Assembly: GCA_035569435.1 (NCBI GenBank)
Contig: DATMNB010000043.1
Location: 1 to 39,426 of the forward strand
DNA length: 39,426 nucleotides
Direction of reading: 5' to 3'
From: DASRDS01 sp035569435
Lineage (GTDB): Bacteria; Gemmatimonadota; Gemmatimonadetes; Gemmatimonadales; Gemmatimonadaceae
The translations under genes and the position numbers were made by a program. The notes under the pieces were generated by a model. That model was not told the DNA's origin and ran no database searches. It saw only the letters and a list, made by a program, of their open reading frames with translations. Positions within the stretch are counted from its first letter, which is position 1, and each line of letters begins with the position of its first letter. Positions 25,651 through 34,508 of the stretch are shown here, one piece after another.

Positions 25651-26337
25651 GTCACTCAGCAGCTGTGTCGCATTGACGGCCCCCTCCGCCGTCTCCTCGT
25701 GCTTGAAGTACACGAAGACATCGCCCCGCGTGGCAAGCGCCCGCACGGGCCGCAGCAGGTCGTCCGTCTCGTAGTGCGTCTTGCGGAGCCGCAAGTACGC
25801 AAAGTCCGCGGTCTGCACGTCCGGCGTATCGAGCGTCTCACTCTCCGCCTGGCACAGCGCCTGATTCGCGGCGCGCAACGCATCGTACACCGCGTCGACA
25901 AACCACGACTCGTGCCGGAACTCGAATGCCGCCCGCGTCCCCACAGGCAGTTCGGCCAGAAAGGCTTTCAAGAGATCGACGTCACACCTGAGAAACGGCG
26001 GCAACTGAAAGAGAATCGGCCCCAGTCGATCGTTCTCCGCCAACGGCGCCAGTGCGGCGACGAACTCCGACGTCACCTTCCCCGCGTCACGCAACCGCTG
26101 GATGTGCGTGATGCGCTGGTTGGCTTTGACCGCAAACCGAAACCCGGGCCGCGTCGACGCCAGCCAACTGTCAAACAAATTGGGCGTGGGAAACCGCCGA
26201 AACGTGTAGTTCAACTCGACCGAGTTGAGCCGCGTGGCGTAGTACTCCAGAAATTTCTTGGAGGCCAACTTCTCCGGATAGAAGTCAGGCTTCCAGCTCG
26301 GATACGCCCAACCGGAGGTCCCTGCGTAGATCGCCAT
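25636..26337 (-). CDS. DUF72 family protein
   Basis: This 233-aa protein of the DUF72 (YecE-like) family adopts a TIM-barrel-like fold and has no proven activity. Family signatures are the N-terminal YAGTSGWAYPSWKPDFYP, the NSVELNYTFRRFP segment, FAVKANQRITH, LGPILFQLPP, FEFRHESWF, and the late YLRLRKTHYETDD. No signal peptide or membrane helix is seen. It is the last gene of the minus-strand pot operon, starting 3 bp after the aldehyde dehydrogenase stop, so it is cotranscribed with putrescine genes. Whether this link is functional is unknown. Confidence 0.88.
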   Translation of the reverse strand: MAIYAGTSGWAYPSWKPDFYPEKLASKKFLEYYATRLNSVELNYTFRRFPTPNLFDSWLASTRPGFRFAVKANQRITHIQRLRDAGKVTSEFVAALAPLAENDRLGPILFQLPPFLRCDVDLLKAFLAELPVGTRAAFEFRHESWFVDAVYDALRAANQALCQAESETLDTPDVQTADFAYLRLRKTHYETDDLLRPVRALATRGDVFVYFKHEETAEGAVNATQLLSDLDAH

Positions 26338-26340
26338 CGA

Positions 26341-27795
26341 TCAGTACCAGCCGATGGGCTTCTCATCGAGGTTGATGTACACCTGCTTGGTCTCCAGATA
26401 CTCGTCGACGCCCCATCGCCCCAGCTCCCGACCAAACCCCGACGCCTTGTACCCACCCCACGGCGCCTCGACCATCGTCGGCTGCATGTGGTTCACCCAC
26501 ACGATCCCCGCCTCCAGTTGCTTGACCACACGGAACGCCTTGAAGATGTCGCGCGTCCAGACCGCCGCGGCAAGCCCATACTCCGTGGCATTGGCAATGG
26601 CGATCGCGTCGGCCTCATCCCGAAACGGAATGACGCTCATGACCGGCCCGAAAATCTCTTCCTGCGCGATGCGTGCGCCGTTGTCCACGTCGTAGAAGAT
26701 CGTGGGCTCGACGTACCACCCCTTGGCATGCTCCTTGGGCACGCCGCCACCCGCGGCCACCTTCGCCTCCCGCGCCCCGATCGTGAGATACTCACGCACG
26801 CGATCCCGCTGCTCGAGGCTCACCAGCGGCCCCATTTTCGTCGCCCGATCGAGACCATTCCCCACCTTGATGGTCTTGGCCTTGGCCGCCGCGGCTTCGA
26901 CGAACTTGGCATAGATGTCACGCTGCACGAGCACCCGGCTGCCCGCCGAGCACACCTCGCCCTGATTAACGAACACGCCGAACAACGCCCCGTCGATCGC
27001 GCTCTCAAAGTCGGCGTCGGCAAAAAAGATGTTGGGACTCTTCCCGCCGAGCTCCAACGACACACGCTTGAGCGTGTCGGCCGCCGACCGCATGATGGCT
27101 TTGCCCACCGCCGCACTCCCCGTGAAGGCGATCTTGCGGACATCGGGGTGCGCGACCAACGGCGCGCCGGCGCCCGGCCCATCCCCAGTAACGATGTTGA
27201 TCACCCCCGCCGGCACACCCACCGCGAGAAAATCCTCCGCCAGCGCCAGCACCGATAACGGCGTCTGCTCGGCGGGTTTGAGCACCACCGTACATCCTGC
27301 CGCCAACGCCGGCGCGAGCTTCCAGGCGGCCATCGTCAGGGGGTAGTTCCACGGAATGATCTGCCCCGCCACCCCCATGGGCTCGCGCAGCGCCAACGAC
27401 ATGGCTTGCGTCGGGACCGGAATCACATCGCCGTGGATCTTGGTGGCCAGCCCGCCGTAGTACTCGAACGTCGTGGCCGTATCGTCCATGTCGAACTCCG
27501 ACTCGACGATCGGCTTCCCCGAGTTCCGCGTCTCGAGCTCCGCGAGCTCCGACCGCCGCGTCCGCACCCGCTCGGCCAACCGAAAGAGAACGCGCCCGCG
27601 ATCCTGCGCCGACGTGTCACGCCACCCGCCATAGAACGCCGCCTTGGCTGCCTGCACCGCGCGGTCGACGTCCGCGGCGGTCCCCGCCGGACAGGTCGCC
27701 AGCACGGCCTCCGTCGCCGGGTCGTAGACCGGGAACGTCGCGCCACTCACCGACTCGACGAACTGCCCATTGATATACATGCGATACGCGCGCAT
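26341..27795 (-). CDS. patD: aminobutyraldehyde/betaine-aldehyde-type dehydrogenase
   Basis: This is an NAD-dependent aldehyde dehydrogenase of 484 aa, most like the enzymes that oxidise 4-aminobutanal to GABA (PatD) or betaine aldehyde to betaine. It opens with the expected YINGQFVESVSG, has GVAGQIIPWNYPLTMAAWKL, FTGSAAVGKAIM, and the base Glu in SLELGGKSPNIFF. The catalytic Cys282 lies in NQGEVCSAGSRV, and the C-terminus has WGGYKASGFGRELG. It follows potC by 10 bp in a polyamine transport operon, with a putrescine aminotransferase in the facing operon. That favours 4-aminobutanal as substrate. The ALDH family is certain; the substrate is inferred from context. Confidence 0.85.
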   Translation of the reverse strand: MRAYRMYINGQFVESVSGATFPVYDPATEAVLATCPAGTAADVDRAVQAAKAAFYGGWRDTSAQDRGRVLFRLAERVRTRRSELAELETRNSGKPIVESEFDMDDTATTFEYYGGLATKIHGDVIPVPTQAMSLALREPMGVAGQIIPWNYPLTMAAWKLAPALAAGCTVVLKPAEQTPLSVLALAEDFLAVGVPAGVINIVTGDGPGAGAPLVAHPDVRKIAFTGSAAVGKAIMRSAADTLKRVSLELGGKSPNIFFADADFESAIDGALFGVFVNQGEVCSAGSRVLVQRDIYAKFVEAAAAKAKTIKVGNGLDRATKMGPLVSLEQRDRVREYLTIGAREAKVAAGGGVPKEHAKGWYVEPTIFYDVDNGARIAQEEIFGPVMSVIPFRDEADAIAIANATEYGLAAAVWTRDIFKAFRVVKQLEAGIVWVNHMQPTMVEAPWGGYKASGFGRELGRWGVDEYLETKQVYINLDEKPIGWY

Positions 27796-27805
27796 GACTG
27801 GCTCC

Positions 27806-28603
27806 CTAAGTTGAATGTGGGTCGCGCATGAGTCGCGCCCACCAGACGATGATAACGAGCGACACGGCGAAGATCAGCGTCGCCACCGCATTGACTTCCG
27901 GAGTGATCCCACGCCGTAAGAGGCCCCAGATCTCGAGCGGCAGCGTATTCTGGCGGCCGATGAGAAAGAACGTCACGGCGATCTCATCCAAGCTCAGCGT
28001 GAATACCAGGAGGGCCGCCCCCAGGACGGCGGTCCGGATCGTCGGCAGCGTCACCAACCAGAACGTCCGCCAGTCGTTGGCATAGAGATCGGCGCTCGCC
28101 TCCTCCAATGCGCGGTCCACCCGCTGCAACCGGGCAAAGACCTGTGTCACGACGATCGATGTCAGCGCTGCGCCGTGGCCGATCACCACCGGCCAGCCCG
28201 GGATCACAGGATAGCCACTGGACAGGCTTACGTGCAGGAACGAGAAGTAGCTGAGCAGCGCCACGCCCGTGATGATCCCGGGCAAGATGAGCGGCAGCAG
28301 CACCAGTTGCCGGAACGCGGCCTTCCCCGGAAACTCGGCGCGGTCCAGCACGAACGCCCCGGGCACTCCCACCAGGAGCGCGATCACGACCGCCAGGATC
28401 GCGAGCTTGAGGCTCGCCCACACCGCCGCGATCATCCCACGATCATGGGCCAGCACGCCGTACCACTTGAGCGTGCCCAACTCGAGCGGCCACGCGATGA
28501 TGGTGCCCGTATGAAACGAGTACAGGACGACGACCGCCAGCGGCGTGTAGATGAACACGAAGACCAACGCGCCCCACACCCACAACGCCGTGGACCACCT
28601 CAT
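27806..28603 (-). CDS. potC: spermidine/putrescine ABC transporter permease, PotC type (left operon)
   Basis: This 265-aa inner-membrane permease has about six helices. The ATG at 28603 overlaps the potB stop as ATGA and opens a first helix in LWVWGALVFVFIYTPLAVVV. The EAA loop that contacts the ATPase reads EEASADLYANDWRTFWLVTLP. The PotC-type late segment FTLSLDEIAVTFFLIG matches the FSLDDVVVSSF region of E. coli PotC. It works with PotB as the translocation pore, powered by PotA and fed by the binding protein encoded first in the operon. An in-frame extension far upstream lies inside potB and is ignored. Confidence 0.93.
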   Translation of the reverse strand: MRWSTALWVWGALVFVFIYTPLAVVVLYSFHTGTIIAWPLELGTLKWYGVLAHDRGMIAAVWASLKLAILAVVIALLVGVPGAFVLDRAEFPGKAAFRQLVLLPLILPGIITGVALLSYFSFLHVSLSSGYPVIPGWPVVIGHGAALTSIVVTQVFARLQRVDRALEEASADLYANDWRTFWLVTLPTIRTAVLGAALLVFTLSLDEIAVTFFLIGRQNTLPLEIWGLLRRGITPEVNAVATLIFAVSLVIIVWWARLMRDPHST

Positions 28604-29478
28604 GCCGTCGCCGCCGGTGCGCCCACCCGGGCGCCGGTGTAGTTCCAGCGAGCTTCGAGCCGTGACGCCAACCAGAGTAATCCAAGCGTCAGAAGTAGCA
28701 TGACCACCGACACGGCGGCCCCCAGGGGCCAATTGTACGCGACGCCAAACAAACTCCACACCAGATTGGAGACCATGAGCGCGCTGTCGCTCCCACCCAG
28801 GAGCTGCGGTGCGATGAAATCCCCCATGCTGAGCACAAACGCAAACGTGCACCCCGCCATGACGCCCGGGAACGACAGCGGGAGCGTCACGTGCACGAAC
28901 GTCCGCCATCGACTGCCGTAGAGATCCTGGCTCGCTTCCTTGAGCGATGCGGGAATCGACTCCAGCACCGCATAAATCGGCATCAGCGCGAAGGGCGTGT
29001 AGATGTGCGTCAGCGCCAGCACAACCGCCGCCCTGTTGTAGAGGAAAATGCCGAGCGGTGCGTGCGTTAGCCCAATGGCCATCAGGAGGCCGTTCAGGAT
29101 TCCGTTGGTCCCGAGAATGATCTTCCACGCATAGGCGCGCACGAGATAGCTGACCCACAGCGGGATGATCACCGCCATGTACATCAGCTGCTTGTGCCGG
29201 CCGACCTTGAAGGCCAGCAGATAGGCGAGTGGATACGCCAGGAGCAGCGACGCCACGGTCACGCGCGCGGCGACCCCGGCCGAGTACAGGATCGTGTGCG
29301 GATAGACCGGCGTGCCGAAGAGCCGGCGGTAGTTGTCGAATGTAAACTCGTGCGTGATCACGCCGGCCTTGAGGCGCCAGAACGATTGCACGAGCAACAG
29401 CGCGTACGGGAGTAACAGCGTCACGATGACCCACACCACGGGGAACGCGACGCCAAGCGTCTTGGCGCCCCTAGTCAC
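28600..29478 (-). CDS. potB: spermidine/putrescine ABC transporter permease, PotB type (left operon)
   Basis: This 292-aa inner-membrane permease has six predicted helices, beginning with VAFPVVWVIVTLLLPYALLL. PotB-family features are the PLWVSYLVRAYAWKIILG segment, which corresponds to PFWTNSLIRTYAW in homologues, and the EAA loop KEASQDLYGSRWRTFVHVTL. A late FAFVLSMGDFIAPQLLGG is also present. The start is GTG, 8 bp inside the potA 3' end, so coupled translation is likely. It overlaps potC by 4 bp. Confidence 0.93.
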   Translation of the reverse strand: MTRGAKTLGVAFPVVWVIVTLLLPYALLLVQSFWRLKAGVITHEFTFDNYRRLFGTPVYPHTILYSAGVAARVTVASLLLAYPLAYLLAFKVGRHKQLMYMAVIIPLWVSYLVRAYAWKIILGTNGILNGLLMAIGLTHAPLGIFLYNRAAVVLALTHIYTPFALMPIYAVLESIPASLKEASQDLYGSRWRTFVHVTLPLSFPGVMAGCTFAFVLSMGDFIAPQLLGGSDSALMVSNLVWSLFGVAYNWPLGAAVSVVMLLLTLGLLWLASRLEARWNYTGARVGAPAATA

Positions 29479-30436
29479 GAACGGTCACCGCCTGATCCTC
29501 GGGCCACCGGACGCAGACGGTCTCACCCACCGTCGCCGTCGGCCGATGCGCGGCCTGCTGGCTGACGACCTCCGTGCCATCGCCCAGCCGCACGTGCGTC
29601 TTCACTGCCGATCCGGCATAAACGACCGCCGTGACGACCCCTGGGCGTCCGTCCGACCCGATCGCCACCGCCTCCGGACGCACGGAGAGCCAGGCGTTGT
29701 CGCCGGTGGGGATGAGATTGGTCTCCCCGATGAAATCGGCCACGTAGCGCGACCGCGGTCGGTCATAGAGCTCGCGCGGCGGCCCGATCTGCTCGATCCG
29801 CCCGCCCCGCATGAGCGCGATACGATCGGACATCGTGAGCGCCTCTTCCTGATCGTGCGTCACGTAGATGAACGTGATCCCCAACTGCCGATTGAGCGCT
29901 GTCAGCTCGGTCTGCATCTGCCGCCGCAGCTTGAGGTCGAGCGCACCGAGCGGCTCATCCAGCAGCAGCACCTGCGGCTCGTTCACGAGCGCCCGCGCCA
30001 ATGCCACGCGCTGCTGTTGCCCGCCCGACAACTGCCGCGGCGCTCGGCCCCCAAGGTCGTGGAGCCGGACCATCTCCAACGCCCGACCCACGCGCTCCCG
30101 AATTTCGTCCGCGGGCCGTCCCCGCATGCGCAGCCCGTAGCCGACGTTGTCCCACACACTCATGTGCGGAAAGAGCGCATACTGCTGGAACACCGTGTTC
30201 ACCGGCCGCTTGAACGGCGGCTGATGCGCGGCATCGACCCCATCGATGAGAATCGCCCCCGCGCTCGGCGTCTCGAATCCGGCGACGAGCCTGAGCGTGG
30301 TGGTCTTCCCTGATCCCGACGCCCCGAGCAACGTCAGAAACTCACCGCGCTCGACGGCGAACGACACGCCATCAACCGCCGTAAACGCGCCGAATTGCTT
30401 GGAGAGCGCACGCAGTTCCAGCCGAGGTACTGTCAA
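29471..30436 (-). CDS. potA: spermidine/putrescine ABC transporter ATPase, PotA type (left operon)
   Basis: This is the ATPase subunit of the polyamine importer, 321 aa. Walker A is GASGSGKTT, the Q-loop region is TVFQQYALFPHMSVWDNV, the signature is LSGGQQQRVALARAL, Walker B is LLLDEPLGALD, and the switch His is in YVTHDQEEALTMSD. A C-terminal TOBE-like domain follows (AWLSVRPEAVAIG). The longer frame would run back into potD, so I start at TTG 30436, which gives MTVPRLELRALSKQF, the expected first strand, 7 bp after the potD stop. The Shine-Dalgarno is weak, so translation may depend on readthrough from potD. Confidence 0.9.
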   Translation of the reverse strand: MTVPRLELRALSKQFGAFTAVDGVSFAVERGEFLTLLGASGSGKTTTLRLVAGFETPSAGAILIDGVDAAHQPPFKRPVNTVFQQYALFPHMSVWDNVGYGLRMRGRPADEIRERVGRALEMVRLHDLGGRAPRQLSGGQQQRVALARALVNEPQVLLLDEPLGALDLKLRRQMQTELTALNRQLGITFIYVTHDQEEALTMSDRIALMRGGRIEQIGPPRELYDRPRSRYVADFIGETNLIPTGDNAWLSVRPEAVAIGSDGRPGVVTAVVYAGSAVKTHVRLGDGTEVVSQQAAHRPTATVGETVCVRWPEDQAVTVRD

Positions 30437-30443
30437 GACAGTT

Positions 30444-31613
30444 TCACTGGCCGGCCTTGACCTCGTTCCAGATCTCCTGATACTTGTCCCGCCGCGACCC
30501 CCACTGCCAGAAGTTGACCCGTGTCCCGTACTCGGCGACGTCATGCTGCGCGCCCGCCTGCTCGGCCGTCATGTACGACTTGGCCGCCGGATTGGCGACG
30601 ATGTAGTGAGTCACGTCCGCCAGTAGCTTCTGTGTGAACGGCTGCGTCGAATACTCCAGCCACGCATACGCCGCATCGAGATTCTGCGCCCCCGACGTCA
30701 ACACCCAATGGTCGGCCCACGCCGTCGTCCCCTCGACCGGAATCGTCTCCGCGGCGGGAAAATGCGCGAGGCGCAGTTGGTGGGTCATCAGCGGCCATCC
30801 CTCGCCCAACACGACCTCCCCGCCCTGAAATAACTGCGTCAGATCCCCAGCTGTCGCCCAGTACTTCCGCACGTGCGGCTTGAGCTCCAGCATCTTGGCC
30901 TTGACCGTCGCCAGCTGCGCGTCGGACAGATTGTACAGCTTGCTCTTGTCGTGTGGGTCGTCCATCCCCAAGTACTGCGCGACCATGTACAGCGTCGCGA
31001 TATCATCCTGGAGCGAGATCTTCCCCGCGTAGCGGCCGTCCCAGAGCACCGCCCACGACGTCGGCGCCGGGCGCACCTTGGTGGAGTCGTAGATCAGCGG
31101 ATTGGGGCCAAACGCCCACGGCAGCCCGTAGACCTTGTCGTCCTTGCGCGCCAGCGGCAGCGCGCGGAACGTCGGGGAGAGCGCCTCGTAGCTCGGAATG
31201 CGCGCGAGATCGAGCGGCGCCGCCAACCCGGCCTCGACGATCGCCGTGATCGCGTCGCTCGACGGGGAGATCAGGTCGACCGTCTGGGCACCGCCGGCGC
31301 GCAGCTTGGCCACCAGGTCATCGCTCGACCCCATGTACGTGGCGTTGACCTTGACCCCACACGCCCGCTCGAACGGCGCCGTAAACAGGGTGTCGGTGTA
31401 CCCCTCCCAGACCATGAAATTGAGCTCGCCGCCGATCGGCGTCGGGCAAAGCTTGGCGAGATAGGTCTTGGCGTCGGCGATGGCGTCGCCCGTGCTCGTG
31501 ATCTGGATCCGCGTCGCGGGCCCACGATGGGTGACCGCCGGCTCGGAGCCGCCACAGGCGAGGGACAGACACGAGAGAATCAGAATGAGACTACAGGGCG
31601 GTTCGAAGCGCAT
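30444..31613 (-). CDS. polyamine-type ABC transporter substrate-binding lipoprotein (left operon, divergent pocket)
   Basis: This 389-aa solute-binding protein of the PotD/PotF group is exported by the Sec route; a lipoprotein signal ends LSLAC. The start MRFEPPCSL (31613) is set by that signal; the in-frame extension crosses the promoter gap. Fold landmarks of the group are LNFMVWEGYTDTLFTAPFE, DLISPSSDAITAIVEAGL, PWAFGPNPLIYDS and GGEVVLGEGWPLM. At the ligand site PotD has WTEY and PotF has WSDY; here the run is WEGY, and the surrounding pocket also departs from the canonical one. The family is clear; the polyamine it prefers, or whether it binds another cation, is open. It is the first gene of the minus-strand operon. 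Confidence 0.85.
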   Translation of the reverse strand: MRFEPPCSLILILSCLSLACGGSEPAVTHRGPATRIQITSTGDAIADAKTYLAKLCPTPIGGELNFMVWEGYTDTLFTAPFERACGVKVNATYMGSSDDLVAKLRAGGAQTVDLISPSSDAITAIVEAGLAAPLDLARIPSYEALSPTFRALPLARKDDKVYGLPWAFGPNPLIYDSTKVRPAPTSWAVLWDGRYAGKISLQDDIATLYMVAQYLGMDDPHDKSKLYNLSDAQLATVKAKMLELKPHVRKYWATAGDLTQLFQGGEVVLGEGWPLMTHQLRLAHFPAAETIPVEGTTAWADHWVLTSGAQNLDAAYAWLEYSTQPFTQKLLADVTHYIVANPAAKSYMTAEQAGAQHDVAEYGTRVNFWQWGSRRDKYQEIWNEVKAGQ

Positions 31614-31617
31614 GATA

Positions 31618-31646
31618 TTGTGGTCGAGACCGTCCCATCTTATAAC
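31618..31646 (+). promoter_or_regulatory. divergent promoter between the two pot operons
   Basis: The 95-bp gap between the facing pot operons has TTGTGG (31618-31623), 17 bp, then TATAAC (31641-31646) for the plus strand, with a leader of about 55 nt. The same TTATAA core reads as TATAAG on the minus strand for the potD-A-B-C operon, with a poorer -35. Small inverted repeats (GGTCGAGACC at 31622-31631; GTCG-N4-CGAC at 31661-31672) could be operator half-sites. Regulator unknown. Confidence 0.45.
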
Positions 31647-31708
31647 TTGACCCACGCGGCGTCGAGAGCGACAGTCCGGCACCGGCGCCTTAACCACGAG
31701 GGGGTACC

Positions 31709-32848
31709 CTGGCCGATCCGGTCGTCGAACTGGTCAACGTGTCCAAGAGCTTCCCCGGCACCACCGCCGTCCGGGACGTCTCGTTCACGATCGAGCGCGG
31801 CGAGTTCTTCTCGATGCTCGGACCGTCCGGGTGCGGGAAAACGACGACTCTCCGGTTGATCGCGGGGTTCGAGACACCGGACGCCGACGGCGGCCAAGTG
31901 CGACTCCTGGGGGCGGTCGTCAACGACAAGCGGCCCTACGAGCGCCAGATCGCCATGGTGTTTCAGAACTACGCGCTCTTTCCCCACCTGTCGGTCGAAC
32001 GCAATATCGCCTTCGGCCTCGAGCAGCGAAAAGCCCCGCACCGCGTCCCCAAAGCGGAGATCGCCGACCGCGTCCGCTCGGCCCTCCAACTGGTGCGCCT
32101 CGACCCCAGCACCTTCGCCCGCCGCCTCCCGGCCCAGCTCTCGGGCGGTCAACGGCAACGGGTCGCCCTCGCTCGGGCGCTCGTCCTCGAGCCGGCCATT
32201 CTCCTCCTCGACGAGCCGCTCGGCGCCATCGACCTCCAGCTCCGCAAGGAGATGCAGCTCGAGCTCAAGTCACTCAACAAACAGCTGGGCACGACGTTCG
32301 TCTACGTGACCCACGACCAGGAAGAGGCATTGACCATGTCTGACCGGATCGCGGTCATGTCCAACGCCCGGGTCGCGCAGCTCGGAACGCCAGCCGAGAT
32401 CTATGAGAATCCCCGCACGGCATTCGTCGCCAAGTTCATCGGCGAATCGAATTTCTTCGACGGACGTATCACCGAGCGCGGCGCGCCGGGCAAAGGCGCC
32501 GGTGCCTGGTGCGAAGTGGAGGCCGCTGCCGGCGGTCATTTCCGCGTGCCGGCACAGAACGGCCTCGCCCCAGGCCAATCCGTGCGCATCGCTGTCCGGC
32601 CGGAGTGGCTCGACATCGTCCCGCCGGCGTCCGTCCCGCCCGGCGAGAACGCCCTCCGCGGCTCCGTGCGCGATGTCGTCTACCTCGGCGAGACGATGCA
32701 CGTCGTCGTCACCGTGCGCGGCGGCGGCGACGTCACCGTGGCCGTCCGCAACGAAGGCCAGTTGATCAACCCCCTCCCCTGGAAACGGGGCGATGACGCG
32801 GCCGTCGCCTGGCGTCCGGAAGACTGCCAGATACTGGAAGACGAGTGA
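31709..32848 (+). CDS. potA: spermidine/putrescine ABC transporter ATPase, PotA type (right operon)
   Basis: This is the ATPase of the second polyamine importer. Walker A is GPSGCGKTT, the Q-loop segment is MVFQNYALFPHLSVERNI, the signature is LSGGQRQRVALARAL, Walker B is LLLDEPLGAID, and the switch His is in YVTHDQEEALTMSD. The C-terminal TOBE-like part has SVRIAVRPEWLDIV. The first GTG (31739) would remove the first beta strand, PVVELVNV, which is in frame and conserved. The frame upstream holds no ATG, GTG or TTG, only CTG at 31709, with GAGGGGG (31698-31704) 4 nt before it. I therefore start at CTG, giving 379 aa. It overlaps potB by GTGA. Confidence 0.88.
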   Translation: MADPVVELVNVSKSFPGTTAVRDVSFTIERGEFFSMLGPSGCGKTTTLRLIAGFETPDADGGQVRLLGAVVNDKRPYERQIAMVFQNYALFPHLSVERNIAFGLEQRKAPHRVPKAEIADRVRSALQLVRLDPSTFARRLPAQLSGGQRQRVALARALVLEPAILLLDEPLGAIDLQLRKEMQLELKSLNKQLGTTFVYVTHDQEEALTMSDRIAVMSNARVAQLGTPAEIYENPRTAFVAKFIGESNFFDGRITERGAPGKGAGAWCEVEAAAGGHFRVPAQNGLAPGQSVRIAVRPEWLDIVPPASVPPGENALRGSVRDVVYLGETMHVVVTVRGGGDVTVAVRNEGQLINPLPWKRGDDAAVAWRPEDCQILEDE

Positions 32849-33726
32849 GTCCGCAGTTGAGTGTGCGACGGAGGCTGTTGTCGTGGCTCACCCGCCGTCC
32901 CGAAGCCGAGGCTTGGACCCTGATGGGACCCGGCACGCTCTGGATGTTGGCCTTCTTCGCCATCCCCGTCATCGTCATGTGCGGGTACAGCTTCATGCCG
33001 CGCGGCACCTACGGCGGCGTGGACCCGGGCTTCACGCTGGAGGCCTACGCGCGCTTTCTCCACCCAGTCTATCTCACGATCCTCGAACGCACGTTCGTCG
33101 TCGCCCTGGTCTGCACCGTGTTGTGCGCCCTCACCGGCTATCCCGTGGCGTACGCTATCGCCCGCAGCACCAAGTGGCGCACCCTCCTGCTCTTTCTCGT
33201 CGTTCTGCCCTTCTGGACCAGCTTTCTCGTCCGCACCTTCGCCATGATCTTCCTCATGCGCGACACGGGCCTGATCAACACCTGGCTCCTCCGGCTGCAC
33301 CTCATTCAGCAGCCACTCACCATGCTGTACACGCCCTTCGCCGTCCTCCTCGGACTCGTCTACGGCTACCTGCCGTTCATGATCCTCCCGATCTACGCCT
33401 CGCTGGAAAAGCTCGACACCTCGCTCCTCGAAGCCGCCGAGGTCCTCGGCGCCCGCCCGACGGCGCGATTCCTCCGCGTCACACTCCCGCTCTCAACTCC
33501 CGGACTGATCGCCGGATCGCTCCTCGTCTTCATTCCGTCGCTCGGCTCCTTTCTCACCTCGGACCTGCTCGGCGGCGCCAAAGGCCTCCTCGTCGGCAAC
33601 CTCATCCAGAACCAATTCTCCACCGCCCGCAACTGGCCCTTCGGCTCGGCGGCATCACTGATCCTGATGACCCTCGTGCTGATCGCCGTGCTCATCTATC
33701 TCCGCCTCCGCCTCAGACCGGAATGA
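32845..33726 (+). CDS. potB: spermidine/putrescine ABC transporter permease, PotB type (right operon)
   Basis: This 293-aa inner-membrane permease has six helices, the first in GTLWMLAFFAIPVIVMCGYSF. The PotB signature VVLPFWTSFLVRTFAMIFLM is clear, and the EAA loop reads EAAEVLGARPTARFLRVTLP. A late FIPSLGSFLTSDLLGG matches the family's PSLGEFVTPELLG region. The start is GTG overlapping the potA stop (GTGA), and the end overlaps potC (ATGA). It is closer to canonical PotB than the left-operon copy. Confidence 0.94.
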   Translation: MSPQLSVRRRLLSWLTRRPEAEAWTLMGPGTLWMLAFFAIPVIVMCGYSFMPRGTYGGVDPGFTLEAYARFLHPVYLTILERTFVVALVCTVLCALTGYPVAYAIARSTKWRTLLLFLVVLPFWTSFLVRTFAMIFLMRDTGLINTWLLRLHLIQQPLTMLYTPFAVLLGLVYGYLPFMILPIYASLEKLDTSLLEAAEVLGARPTARFLRVTLPLSTPGLIAGSLLVFIPSLGSFLTSDLLGGAKGLLVGNLIQNQFSTARNWPFGSAASLILMTLVLIAVLIYLRLRLRPE

Positions 33727-34508
33727 CCCGCGCCATTCCGCGCTGGCTCATCGTGTTCACCGGGGTCGTGCTGTTCCTCATGCACCTCCCGGTCCTCGTC
33801 CTGGTCGTCTTCTCGTTCAACTCGTCCAAGTTTGCCGTCGATTGGACAGGGTTCACCACGCACTGGTACGCACGGCTCGCCGAGCGCGAGGACATCGTCA
33901 ACGCGCTCCGCAACAGCCTGATCGTCGGCGTCACCGCGACCATCATTGCCGTCGCACTCGGCACCTTGATTGCCCTGGCGTTGGCCCGCCACCGGTTTCG
34001 CGGAAAGACCCTCTACGAGGGGCTGATGTATGTCCCGATCGTGACCCCCGAGATCGTGACCGGCATTTCGCTCCTCGTCATGTTCGTCTTCTTGCGTTTT
34101 CCGCTTGGTTTGACGACGATAGTCGTGGCCCACGTCGCCTTCAGCATCCCCTTCGTGGTCGTCGTCGTGATGGCTCGCCTGGCCGGTATGGATGAAAATC
34201 TCGAGGAGGCGGCCATGACGCTCGGTGCCGATGAGATCACTGCGTTTCGCAAGGTGACGATCCCCCTCCTCTGGCCCGGCATCATCTCGGCCGCGCTCCT
34301 GACCTTCATCCTGTCGTTCGACGATTTTGTCATCACGTCGTTCGTCGCCGGATCCGGATCGAGCACCCTGCCCCTCGTCATCTACAGTATGGTGCGCCGC
34401 AACATCGAGCCGAGTATCAACGCGATCAGCACATTGATCGTGCTGGCGACGACGATCCTGCTCTATGTCGCCGAGCAACTGACGCGCGAGAAGAAGGCCC
34501 ATGCTTGA
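33723..34508 (+). CDS. potC: spermidine/putrescine ABC transporter permease, PotC type (right operon)
   Basis: This 261-aa permease partners PotB. The ATG overlaps the potB stop as ATGA; the in-frame run upstream lies inside potB and is not coding. It has six helices, the first in VFTGVVLFLMHLPVLVLVVF. The N-terminal loop has FNSSKFAVDWTGFTTHWY, which matches SFNSSRFG of PotC. The EAA loop reads EEAAMTLGADEITAFRKVTIP, and FILSFDDFVITSFVAG is the typical PotC signature. It overlaps the binding-protein gene by 8 bp. Confidence 0.95.
   Translation: MTRAIPRWLIVFTGVVLFLMHLPVLVLVVFSFNSSKFAVDWTGFTTHWYARLAEREDIVNALRNSLIVGVTATIIAVALGTLIALALARHRFRGKTLYEGLMYVPIVTPEIVTGISLLVMFVFLRFPLGLTTIVVAHVAFSIPFVVVVVMARLAGMDENLEEAAMTLGADEITAFRKVTIPLLWPGIISAALLTFILSFDDFVITSFVAGSGSSTLPLVIYSMVRRNIEPSINAISTLIVLATTILLYVAEQLTREKKAHA

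Noticed and set aside
25699..27258. Plus-strand frame of about 519 codons opposite DUF72 and patD
   Set aside because: It spans two unrelated real genes, is Arg/His-rich and has no recognisable domain.
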